Below are positions 52,577-60,438 of a stretch of 64,000 nucleotides of DNA, piece after piece. Under the pieces are notes generated by a model. That model was not told where the DNA came from. It made no database searches and saw only the letters and a program-made list of their open reading frames with translations. The stretch covers positions 409,609-473,608 of the forward strand of contig NZ_JIAI01000006.1 of assembly GCF_000620785.1 (NCBI RefSeq). The letters run 5' to 3'. Made by a program: the position numbers and the translations under genes. This DNA comes from Actinospineispora acaciae DSM 45401. GTDB lineage: Bacteria; Actinomycetota; Actinomycetes; Mycobacteriales; Pseudonocardiaceae. How positions within the stretch are numbered: the stretch's first letter is position 1; each line of letters begins with the position of its first letter.

Positions 52577-53314
52577 CAGCCGCACCAGCACGCCGATCGC
52601 GGACATCAGCCGCTCGAACCCGCGCTGGCGGCTGGGGTCCCAGTCGAAGCGCATCTCCTCACGGAACCGAGGCGGCAGGAACCCGGTGGTCACGAACCTG
52701 TTGAACCGCCCGAGCGCGAGCTGGACCGGCCGGGGCAGGTTGCGCATCGCCGTCAGGTCGGTGAGGTACCCGCGCACCGTGTCGTCAATGTGGATCTTGC
52801 CGAGCGCGTCGTCCCAGTACCGCTCGAACGCTTCCCGGTCGGCCGGCCAGGACTCGGCCGGGACCTGCAGGGTGGTGCCCAGCACGGCCGAGCGCCGGTA
52901 GATCTCCGCCGCGTCCCCGGGGTCGAGGCGCATGCCGAGCAGCCGGTAGACGTCCTCGAACCCCCGGTACAGGCAGGCCGCGACCCAGAGCTGCAGGTCG
53001 GGGTCGAACGCGTTGTACGAGACCGGGCTGTCCGCGTCCGAGCGCACCTGCACGTGCGACCGGTTCACCGCCCGCCGGTACAGCCCGCGCTCCTCGTCCG
53101 TGCCCATGGTGGCCACCGCGAGGTAGGCCAGCGTGGTGCGCAGCCGCTTGACCGGGTGCTTGAACACGTTCCCGCTGTCGACCTTGCTCTCCACCACGCC
53201 GTGGCCGACCGCCGGATGGCCGAGCTGCATGATCACGTTCGCGGTGCCGGCCAACAGCCCGGCGCCCAGCGCGATGCGACGAAGATCGGTGGACGGCGAC
53301 GTCGACGCCCGCAT
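52490..53314 (-). CDS. Oxygenase MpaB-like (DUF2236) family protein
   Basis: This 274-residue protein matches the DUF2236/MpaB pattern: ANVIMQLGHPAVGHGVVES, FKHPVKRLRTTLAYLAVATMG, NRSHVQV and NAFDPDLQLWVAACLYRG, whose His and Arg residues surround a probable heme or metal site. The precise reaction is unknown; related enzymes are latex-clearing-type or MpaB-type oxygenases. ATG 53314 is chosen for its GAGGGA site. It is divergent from a TetR gene. Confidence 0.82.
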   Translation of the reverse strand: MRASTSPSTDLRRIALGAGLLAGTANVIMQLGHPAVGHGVVESKVDSGNVFKHPVKRLRTTLAYLAVATMGTDEERGLYRRAVNRSHVQVRSDADSPVSYNAFDPDLQLWVAACLYRGFEDVYRLLGMRLDPGDAAEIYRRSAVLGTTLQVPAESWPADREAFERYWDDALGKIHIDDTVRGYLTDLTAMRNLPRPVQLALGRFNRFVTTGFLPPRFREEMRFDWDPSRQRGFERLMSAIGVLVRLSPPVLRAFPFNAVLWDLRRRVSTGRPLV

Positions 53315-53384
53315 GGCCAGCTCCCTCGGTGGACACCTCAGAAATCTGCACACACCCGTTCGCTGATATAGAAGCTTACGGTTG

Positions 53385-53398
53385 CTTGAGCTGTCAAG
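53385..53398. promoter_or_regulatory. Putative TetR operator
   Basis: cttga-gctg-tcaag is a small perfect inverted repeat in the gap between the divergent DUF2236 and TetR genes, ending 8 bases before the tetR start. Confidence 0.45.
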
Positions 53399-53406
53399 AT
53401 GGCTTT

Positions 53407-54051
53407 ATGAAGTCACCTCGCGCCTACGGCGGCGTGCAGGAGAACGAGCGGCGGGCCCGGCGCCGCGCTCGGCTGATCGAGGCGGGGTTGGACCTGCTCG
53501 CCTCCGAGCAGGGGGAGGCCGGGCTGACGGTGCGCAGCGTGTGTGCCCGCTCCGGGCTGGCCGCGCGCTACTTCTACGAGAGCTTCGCCGACCGGGGCGA
53601 GCTCGCGCTCACCGTGTACGACCAGGTCGTCGCGGAGATCGCCACCACCACGGCGGCCGCGGTCGCGGCAAGCCCAAGGGATGCCAGGGCCAGGACGCGG
53701 GCCGGGCTGGACAACATCGTGCGGGCCGTCGTGGACGATCCCCGGCGCGGGCGGCTGCTGTTCTCCACGGCGTTCCTGAGCGAGCCGTTGGCCAGGCGAC
53801 GGTTGGAGTCGGCCCAGTTGTTCTGCGGGCTACTCGCCGGTCACACCAAGGACTTCTTCGGCATCCCGGGCGACACCCGGCTGGACCTCGCGACCCAGTT
53901 CCTGGTCGGCGGCCTGGCGCAGGCGCTCACCGCGTGGCTGCACGGCCACGTCGAGATCGACAGCGACGCGCTGGTGGACCATTGCACGGACATGTTCGTC
54001 GCGCTGATGTCGCGGGCGTTGCAGGACGGCGGTGGCTCAGCGGGCGTCTAG
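53407..54051 (+). CDS. TetR-family regulator
   Basis: This 214-residue protein has a TetR HTH (RARLIEAGLDLLASEQGEAGLTVRSVCARSGLAARYFYESFADRGELALTVYD, about 20-70) and a helical effector domain. It is divergent from the DUF2236 gene, 92 bases apart, and probably controls it. ATG 53407 follows the operator-like repeat closely. Confidence 0.86.
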   Translation: MKSPRAYGGVQENERRARRRARLIEAGLDLLASEQGEAGLTVRSVCARSGLAARYFYESFADRGELALTVYDQVVAEIATTTAAAVAASPRDARARTRAGLDNIVRAVVDDPRRGRLLFSTAFLSEPLARRRLESAQLFCGLLAGHTKDFFGIPGDTRLDLATQFLVGGLAQALTAWLHGHVEIDSDALVDHCTDMFVALMSRALQDGGGSAGV

Positions 54052-54219
54052 CTGCACGCGCAGCCGGTCACCGGCCTGCACGCGCGCGCGGTGGCCCCTG
54101 ACCAGCGAGGTCGCCCGGCACACGTTCGCGAGGGTGTGCAGCCGGCGGTCGTCGGTCGGCCGGCTGCCCAGGGGCATGGCGGTGCCGTCCGGGCGCACGA
54201 GCAGGACGGAGATCCGCAT
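54037..54219 (-). CDS. Small hypothetical protein
   Basis: A 60-residue basic protein, MRISVLLVRPDGTAMPLGSRPTD… ending RLRVQLDAR. It looks like a small beta-rich domain. Starts further upstream (ATG 54288) are possible. It overlaps the tetR 3' end by 15 bases. Nothing else is recognised. Confidence 0.45.
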   Translation of the reverse strand: MRISVLLVRPDGTAMPLGSRPTDDRRLHTLANVCRATSLVRGHRARVQAGDRLRVQLDAR

Positions 54220-54312
54220 ACCGGAAACGTTCGGCACGATGACCAACGTACAGAGCGGGTGGCCCGTCCACCGCTGGGCGATAGCCAATCACCCGGATCG
54301 GGAACGGAGGTG

Positions 54313-55536
54313 TCACTGAATGGGACGCTTGCTCACTCGTTCGTGTATGGGGGCGTCCCAGTCGATGGCGTAGTCGTAGACCCACGCGGTGGAACCGGCG
54401 CCCGCCCTGGCCATCCGCCGGAACACCACCGGCAGCACCAGGTCGCGCACCACCCTGGCCACCGGGCCGACCGCCTTCTGGTCGCCGTTGCGCTTGCCCA
54501 TGGCCACGATCCGCTCCACCCGGTCCCGGCGCAGCCGCTCGAACGCGGCGAAGGCGTCCTCCGGGTCCGGCGCGTCGCGCAGGCAGCGGGCCAGCTCGAC
54601 CGCGTCCTCGCAGGCCATCGAGGCGCCCTGGCCCGCCGCCGGGGAGGTGGCGTGCGCCGCGTCGCCGATGATGACCATCCGGTCCCGGCGCCAGACCGGC
54701 GTGAGGGGGTAGTCGTAGGTCCCCCACGGCGACACGATCTCCTCGGTGGCCTCGATGATCTCGGTGGCCGGGGTGTCGTCCACCGAGAACAGGTCGAGCA
54801 GCTCGGCGCGGAAGGCCTCGGGTGAGAGCGCGGCCAGCTCACCGGGCGCGGGTTCCGCCGGCCTCGGCGGGTTCGCGAACCACCACAGCTGGCCGTTGGG
54901 GTTGCGGAAGTAGCAGAAGAAGCACCGCTTGCCGAAGTACATGTTCGCCACGCCCGCCTTGGCGTCCACCTGGACCCCGTCGGCGTACCCGGCGGTGTTG
55001 AGCAGCCCGGTGTAGCGGCCGGCCGGCGCGAGCGGGTCGATGACCGTGCGGACCCGTGAGCGCAGCCCGTCGGCCCCGACCAGCGCGTCGCCGTGGGCCC
55101 GCGAGCCGTCCTCGAAGTGGGCCAGCACGCCGGTCTCGGTGCGCTCGACGTGCACCAGCCGCTTGCCGTACTCCACCCGCACGCCGCGCCGGATGGCCTC
55201 GTCGCGCAGCTCGCGGTACAGATCGGCGCGCCGGATGGTCATGCCTACCCGGCCGTCCGCGCGCGCCGGCCCCAGCGGCAGCTCGCCCAGCCACCGCCCG
55301 GCGCCGTTGCGGAACACGGCGCTCGGGGTGGCGAAGGCGTGGCGGGCGGCCAGCTCGTCCAGGCCGAGCACGGCCAGCGCGTCCAGCCCGTTCACCGCGA
55401 ACGTCAGGTAGGCGCCGACGCCGTCCGCGGTCCGGTCGTAGGCCTCGTACACCGTCGAGTCGATGCCCGCCCTGGCCAGCGCCATCGCCGTGACCGGCCC
55501 GGCGATCCCGCCGCCGATGATCAGGACTTCGTTCAT
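54313..55536 (-). CDS. FAD-dependent monooxygenase (PHBH/TetX-like)
   Basis: This 407-residue flavoprotein has the FAD motif GGGIAGPVTAMAL (GxGxxG, residues about 8-13), DG motif GADGLRSRVR and GD motif IIGDAAHATSPAAGQGASMA, the set that defines group A monooxygenases. They hydroxylate aromatic or antibiotic substrates with NAD(P)H; the substrate here is unknown. ATG 55536 (MNEVLII) is chosen as the fold start; other ATGs lie 9 and 24 bases upstream. A repeated heptamer in the promoter suggests regulation. Confidence 0.87.
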   Translation of the reverse strand: MNEVLIIGGGIAGPVTAMALARAGIDSTVYEAYDRTADGVGAYLTFAVNGLDALAVLGLDELAARHAFATPSAVFRNGAGRWLGELPLGPARADGRVGMTIRRADLYRELRDEAIRRGVRVEYGKRLVHVERTETGVLAHFEDGSRAHGDALVGADGLRSRVRTVIDPLAPAGRYTGLLNTAGYADGVQVDAKAGVANMYFGKRCFFCYFRNPNGQLWWFANPPRPAEPAPGELAALSPEAFRAELLDLFSVDDTPATEIIEATEEIVSPWGTYDYPLTPVWRRDRMVIIGDAAHATSPAAGQGASMACEDAVELARCLRDAPDPEDAFAAFERLRRDRVERIVAMGKRNGDQKAVGPVARVVRDLVLPVVFRRMARAGAGSTAWVYDYAIDWDAPIHERVSKRPIQ

Positions 55537-55548
55537 TGAAGGCATGGA

Positions 55549-55570
55549 ATGACTATACATAGCATGACTA
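55549..55570. promoter_or_regulatory. Direct repeat upstream of the FAD monooxygenase gene
   Basis: atgacta occurs at 55549-55555 and 55564-55570, 15 bases apart, in an AT-rich patch just upstream of the monooxygenase start. It could be a promoter or regulator site. Confidence 0.4.
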
Positions 55571-55590
55571 GTTATTTGGCGGCGGCAAGT

Positions 55591-55785
55591 TTAAGGGCGG
55601 GGGCGGCGGAAGCGGACGCGGACCGTGATCGTGGCCGGGTCGAGGCCGAGCAGCTCGGCGATCAGGTCGGTGGCGGCGGGCTCGATCTCGTCGAGGGCGC
55701 CGGCGCGGGTGAGCGCTTCGATCTCCGGCACGTAGAGCACGAAGCCGCCGGACTCCGTCCAAGCCAGCACGTCGAAGGACCGCAT
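55591..55785 (-). CDS. HicB-like small protein, no HicA partner
   Basis: This 64-residue protein has the HicB/RNase H-like pattern: VLAWTESGGFVLYVPEIEALTRAGALDEIEPAATDLIAELL. The usual C-terminal DNA-binding part is missing and no HicA toxin gene flanks it, so toxin-antitoxin function is unlikely; it may be one of the stand-alone HicB-like proteins common in actinomycetes. It lies between the penicillin-binding protein gene and the monooxygenase gene on the same strand. Confidence 0.6.
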   Translation of the reverse strand: MRSFDVLAWTESGGFVLYVPEIEALTRAGALDEIEPAATDLIAELLGLDPATITVRVRFRRPRP

Positions 55786-55827
55786 CCGCCGATGATCCCT
55801 GCTCATCGGCCTCGGCGGGAGCTTGGT

Positions 55828-58821
55828 TCAGTGGTCGCCGTTGCGGCGTGAGCCGGAGTCGCGGTCGGACTGGGCCTCGGGCGCCTCGTTGGTCGACGTC
55901 CCGGACGGCTCCGAGCCCGAGGACCGCCGCCCGTCCCGGCCGGTGCCGGTGCCGGTGCCGTTGGGGTCGCTCGTGCCGCCGGAGGTTCCGGTGCCGGTGC
56001 CGTTCGGGGCGAAGCCGTCGGGCGGCGGCGGCTCGGTGGACGGGAACAGCGGGGTCGACGGCGGCGGTGGCGGCGGGGCGCCCGCGGCGAACCCGTCGTA
56101 CTGCCCGGTCACCGCCGGCGGCGTGCCGATCGCCTTGAAGGAGCCGAACGAGCCGCCGGACCGCGACTTGGACACGTCCGACATGAACGACTTCCAGATC
56201 GAGCCCGGCATCATGTTGCCGTAGATCGGGGCGCCCTTCGAGTTCTTGATCGGGGAGTTCTGGTCGGTGCCGATCCAGACCGCGGTGGCCGCCCTCGGGG
56301 TGAAGCCGGCGATCCAGGCGTCGTTGTTCTGCCCCTCGAACCGGGACTGCACGGTGCCGGTCTTGGCGGCCGCGCTCTGGCCGGTGGTCAGGCCCAGCTT
56401 GTCGTAGGTGGGCACCCCGAGCATGCCCTCGACGAGGTTGCGGGCCACCTGCTCGCTGAACCGCTGCTCGCCCGGGCTGACCTCCTTGTACAGCACCCGG
56501 CCGTCGGACGTCTCGACCTTGGTGACCAGGTGCGGCTGGTGGTACACGCCGCCGCCCGCGATGGTGGCGTACGCCGAGGCCAGCTCGAACGGGGTGACCT
56601 CCTTGTTGCCCAGCGCGATGCCGATGTTGACGTCCTTGAGCGGGGTGGTGATGCCGGCCTGGCGCGCGGCGTCCGCCACCTTCTGCGGGCCGACCTTTCC
56701 CGCCAGGTCGTAGTAGACGACGTTGTTCGAGATCGTCATCGCCTGCTTGAGGTCGCACACCGAGCAGGACGCGCCTTCGGAGTTGCGCAGCCCGGGCCGG
56801 GGCTCGCCCTTGAACGTGGTGCCCAGCCCGATCGGGTCCGGCTGCTGCAGCGCGGCGAGCAGCACGAACGGCTTGAAGGTGGACCCCGGCTGCTTGTGCA
56901 CCTTGGCGTAGTCCAGGCCGATGCCGTTGTCGCCGCCGTAGTAGGCCAGCACCTCGCCGGTGTCCGGGTCGATCGAGACCAGCGCGCCGCGCAGGTTCCC
57001 CGGCTGCCCGGCCAGCCCCTTCTGGACCGCGTCGACCGCGTGCTGCTGCAGCTCCGGCTTGATCGTCGTGGTGATCCTCAGGCCCTCCTGGTTGAACTCC
57101 TGCTCGCTGATGCCGCGCTGTTCGAGCTCGTCGCGGATGGCGCCCAGGATCAGGCCTCGGGAGTCGGTGGGCACGCCCGCCGGCGCCTTCGGGGGCGGCA
57201 CCGTGACCGGGAAACGGGCCGCCGCGCGCTGCTCGGGGGTGATCCAGCCCTGCGCGGCCATGCCGTCCATCACGAACGTCCACCGCTGCTGGGCGCGCTG
57301 CAGGTTCACCGCCGGGTCCCACCTGGACGGCGACTGGATCACCCCGGCGAGCAGCGCGCCCTCGGACGGGCTGAGCTCCTTCACGTCCTTGCCGAAGTAC
57401 GCCTGGCTGGCGGCCTGGATGCCGTACGCCCGGCGCCCGAAGAAGATCGCGTTGAGGTAGTCGCCGAGGATGTCCTCCTTCTTGCTCTGCTGCGAGATCT
57501 TGACCGCGATGATCATCTCTTTGTACTTGCGCCAGAGCGAGTGCTCGTCGCCGACCAGGGTCTTCTTCACGAACTGCTGGGTGATGGTGGACCCGCCGCC
57601 CACGCCGCCGGTGAGCTGGCGCCACGCGGCCCTGGCCAGGCCGATCGGATCGAACCCCGGGTTGGAGAAGAAGCTGCGGTCCTCCGCCGAGAGCACCGCG
57701 TACTGGACGTGCTTGGGAACCTCGTCGATGTTCACCTTGGTCCGGTTGAGGACGCCCTCAGGGATGATCTTGGTGAGCTCGTTGCCGTCCGCGTAGCTGA
57801 TCGTCGCGACCTGCTTGTTGGCCGCGTCGTCCGGGGTCGGGATGTCGAAGAACATGAAGCCGAAGCCGAGCGCCAGCGTGGGCAGCACCACGAACAGCCC
57901 GAGCGCGGCGAGCCCGACCAGCCGGATCCGGTACCAGATCAGCTGCTTGCGGGTGTACTTGCCGAGCTTGGTGCGGCGGCGGTGCTTGTAGCGGGCGAAC
58001 CACTCGCTCACGAGCTCGGGCAGCGCGGTCAGGCTGGCCGGGTCGAACCGGGGCCGGTCCCTGCGGTCGCGCCGCGATTTCTGGGTGCCCTCCTCGGGCT
58101 GGCCGGCCATCCGGGCCCGGCCCTCCGCGATCAGCCGCGCGGCCGTGGCGTTCGCGGGCGTCTCCAGCGGGTTGTCCGGTGTCTTCTCGGCGGCCTGCGT
58201 TTTCTCGGCGGCCTGGGTCTTGGTCGCCTGGGTCTTGCTCGCCGGGCGGTCCGCCGAGGGGGTGGCGACGGTGGGGTCGGCCGTGCCGGGCCGGCGGGGG
58301 ATGCCGGTGGTCCGCTGGGGCAGGCCGAGCGACCGTTGGGGCAGGCCCTGTGTGCGGTCGGGGCCGCCGCCGTTCGGGCGGCCGCGCTCGACCGGCGGCC
58401 GGGCGGGGGGCTTGGCGGGCGACCTGGGTGGCTGGACCGCCCCGGTGCCGATGGTCGGGCCCTCGATGCGGCGGCGGTCGGCGGGGCCGGGTTCGCGGGC
58501 CGGCGCGCCGTTCGGGCGTGCCTGCGGTCCTCCGGGCGGGGTCGCCGGCGCTCGGCGGGCCGGTGGGCGGCCGTTGGGCGGCTGGCCCGTTGACCGTTCC
58601 GGCGGTGTCGCGGGCGGCTTCCTGGGCGCGGCGGGGCTGGTGAACGGCGCGATCCGCTTGCCGGGCGGGGACGCCTGCGACTCCTCGTTCGGACGATCTT
58701 TCGATTGCTCGTTTGAACCCGAGGCCTGTGCGGGTACATGGGGGCCATCCGGCTGGCCCGGCACGCGCTGTCGTCCGGAAGGCCGAGACGGCCCGGACGG
58801 CCCCACGTACGCTCCAGACAC
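55828..58821 (-). CDS. Class A penicillin-binding protein (transglycosylase/transpeptidase)
   Basis: This 997-residue bifunctional enzyme polymerises and cross-links peptidoglycan outside the membrane. It has a very long Pro/Arg-rich cytoplasmic N-terminus (about 280 residues), one membrane helix (about 300-325), a GT51 domain with the catalytic Glu in SAEDRSFF (about 377), and a transpeptidase domain with S-x-x-K in GSTFKPF (about 646), SNN, and KTGT (about 818). A Pro/Gly/Thr-rich tail ends the protein. The start is GTG. Confidence 0.92.
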   Translation of the reverse strand: MSGAYVGPSGPSRPSGRQRVPGQPDGPHVPAQASGSNEQSKDRPNEESQASPPGKRIAPFTSPAAPRKPPATPPERSTGQPPNGRPPARRAPATPPGGPQARPNGAPAREPGPADRRRIEGPTIGTGAVQPPRSPAKPPARPPVERGRPNGGGPDRTQGLPQRSLGLPQRTTGIPRRPGTADPTVATPSADRPASKTQATKTQAAEKTQAAEKTPDNPLETPANATAARLIAEGRARMAGQPEEGTQKSRRDRRDRPRFDPASLTALPELVSEWFARYKHRRRTKLGKYTRKQLIWYRIRLVGLAALGLFVVLPTLALGFGFMFFDIPTPDDAANKQVATISYADGNELTKIIPEGVLNRTKVNIDEVPKHVQYAVLSAEDRSFFSNPGFDPIGLARAAWRQLTGGVGGGSTITQQFVKKTLVGDEHSLWRKYKEMIIAVKISQQSKKEDILGDYLNAIFFGRRAYGIQAASQAYFGKDVKELSPSEGALLAGVIQSPSRWDPAVNLQRAQQRWTFVMDGMAAQGWITPEQRAAARFPVTVPPPKAPAGVPTDSRGLILGAIRDELEQRGISEQEFNQEGLRITTTIKPELQQHAVDAVQKGLAGQPGNLRGALVSIDPDTGEVLAYYGGDNGIGLDYAKVHKQPGSTFKPFVLLAALQQPDPIGLGTTFKGEPRPGLRNSEGASCSVCDLKQAMTISNNVVYYDLAGKVGPQKVADAARQAGITTPLKDVNIGIALGNKEVTPFELASAYATIAGGGVYHQPHLVTKVETSDGRVLYKEVSPGEQRFSEQVARNLVEGMLGVPTYDKLGLTTGQSAAAKTGTVQSRFEGQNNDAWIAGFTPRAATAVWIGTDQNSPIKNSKGAPIYGNMMPGSIWKSFMSDVSKSRSGGSFGSFKAIGTPPAVTGQYDGFAAGAPPPPPPSTPLFPSTEPPPPDGFAPNGTGTGTSGGTSDPNGTGTGTGRDGRRSSGSEPSGTSTNEAPEAQSDRDSGSRRNGDH

Positions 58822-59151
58822 CGAGGGCCTCCCACCTCATGCTTCGTCAGCGTTAGCGACCAGCCACTGGGCTCGGCTGTGGCGCAAGGTCCGCAGGACC
58901 AACGGCGCGCCACGCCGGGTTGATGCGGCGCCGAGGGCAAACTCACCCGTTCGGCCGCCGGGTCCGATCACCCGTTGTGGATCCGTGAGCGCCCGTTGCC
59001 ACTCACGGTAAGGACTGCCAGGTACCTCTGTTGCCTCACCTCCTGCCGCCGGACGGATCGCACTGACCGCCGCCGGAGGGTCGAGTTGTGAATAGCCCTC
59101 TAGCGCTCGATCATCGCGAACGGTCCAGACTGAGTTGGAAGGGGTGTGCCC
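58822..59151. other. Divergent promoter region
   Basis: This 330-base gap separates the penicillin-binding protein gene and the esterase gene. No additional gene, RNA or strong repeat was recognised; antisense frames here lack coding character. Confidence 0.45.
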
Positions 59152-60384
59152 ATGCGTGCTCGCTCGGTTCCGGTGGTGCTGGGGGCGCTCGGTGTGGCCG
59201 GTGTGGCGGGTGTTTACCGTCCCTGGGTCCGGCGCTGGCCATACTCCGTGGTCGGGGCGATGAGCAGCGCGTTGGCGTCCGAACTGCCCGAGCTCATGAT
59301 CGGCGTGCACGCGGCGGCCGCCGCCGGGGCGCTGCGCTCGCGCGGGGTGTCCAGGGCCGCCGGGCTGGCCCTCAACGGCGCCGCGCTGGCCGGGCTCGCC
59401 GGGCTGGCCGGGGACGCTCGGCGCTCGGCGCACGTCCTCGGGGACGCGCTGCGCGAGCTGGGGGTGACGCTGCCCTCCGAGCTGTCGGGGCGGAGGCCGG
59501 TCGGGGTGCTCCCGGCGCCGCTGGCCAGGCGGCGCTACCGGCGGGTGGCCGACGTCAGCTACAGCGAGCACGGGCGGTTCGGCACGCTCGACGTCTGGCA
59601 CCGCGCCGACCTGCCGGTGGGCGGGCGTGCCCCGGTGCTGGTGCAGGTGCACGGCGGCGGCTGGACCATGGGCGACAAGCTCGGCCAGGCCGAACCGCTG
59701 CTCGGCTACCTGGCCGAGCGCGGCTGGGTGTGCGTCACGGTGAACTACCGGCTGGCCCCGGCGCAGCGGTGGCCGGCGATGATCGTGGACGTCAAGCGGG
59801 CCATCGCCTGGGTGCGCGAGCACATCTCCGGGCACGGCGGCGACCCCGACTTCGTGGCCATCACCGGCGGCTCGGCCGGCGCCCACCTGGCCGCCCTGGC
59901 CGCGCTCACCCCGAACGACCCCGCTTTCCAGCCCGGGTTCACCGAGGTGGACACCTCGCTGGCGGCCGCCGTGCCGATGTACGGCGTGCACGACTTCACC
60001 AGGGGCCGGCAGGGGCTCTGGGCGCTGCTGGAGGGCAAGGTCATCGGCACCACGTTCGCCACCGACGGCGACACCTGGCGGCGGGCCTCACCGGCGCTGC
60101 GGGTGGGTCCGCAGGCGCCGCCGTTCCTGGTCGTGCACGGGACGACCGACACGATCGTCGACATCGCGCAGTCCCGCCGGCTGGTGGCGGCGCTGCGCGA
60201 CGCGTCGGTGCCGGTGGGCTTCGCCGAGCTGCCGCACGCCCAGCACGGGTTCGACGCGCTGGCCAGCGCCCGCACCGCGCACACGGTGGCCGCCGTGCAC
60301 CGTTTCCTCACCGCCGTGCACCAGCGCGAGGTGCCGGCCGGAGCAGGGCAAACCGGACGGAAGCGGGTGGCGGCGGGTAGATAG
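59152..60384 (+). CDS. Alpha/beta-hydrolase (hormone-sensitive-lipase-type esterase)
   Basis: This 410-residue enzyme has one or more N-terminal hydrophobic stretches (SVPVVLGALGVAGVAGVY; AAGLALNGAALAGLAGLAG), then an esterase core: HGGGW (oxyanion hole), nucleophile Ser in GGSAGAHLA, Asp in HGTTDTIVD and His in AQHGFDAL. The HGGGW plus GxSAG pattern marks the HSL/Lip family. It is probably membrane associated and hydrolyses short acyl esters. ATG 59152 has a GGAAGGGG site. Confidence 0.87.
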   Translation: MRARSVPVVLGALGVAGVAGVYRPWVRRWPYSVVGAMSSALASELPELMIGVHAAAAAGALRSRGVSRAAGLALNGAALAGLAGLAGDARRSAHVLGDALRELGVTLPSELSGRRPVGVLPAPLARRRYRRVADVSYSEHGRFGTLDVWHRADLPVGGRAPVLVQVHGGGWTMGDKLGQAEPLLGYLAERGWVCVTVNYRLAPAQRWPAMIVDVKRAIAWVREHISGHGGDPDFVAITGGSAGAHLAALAALTPNDPAFQPGFTEVDTSLAAAVPMYGVHDFTRGRQGLWALLEGKVIGTTFATDGDTWRRASPALRVGPQAPPFLVVHGTTDTIVDIAQSRRLVAALRDASVPVGFAELPHAQHGFDALASARTAHTVAAVHRFLTAVHQREVPAGAGQTGRKRVAAGR

Positions 60385-60438
60385 CATCGGGGGATACATT
60401 CCTCGGCGCCCGTCGCCGTCTCTTCTAAGGAGCCCGTC

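Noticed and set aside
55568..57625. 685-codon minus-strand frame within the penicillin-binding protein gene
   Set aside because: It overlaps the class A PBP in a different frame and shows only low-complexity Arg/Gly/Pro sequence.
60385..60438. T-box leader before thrS
   Set aside because: The gap is only 54 bases, with no T-box sequence or specifier-loop structure.
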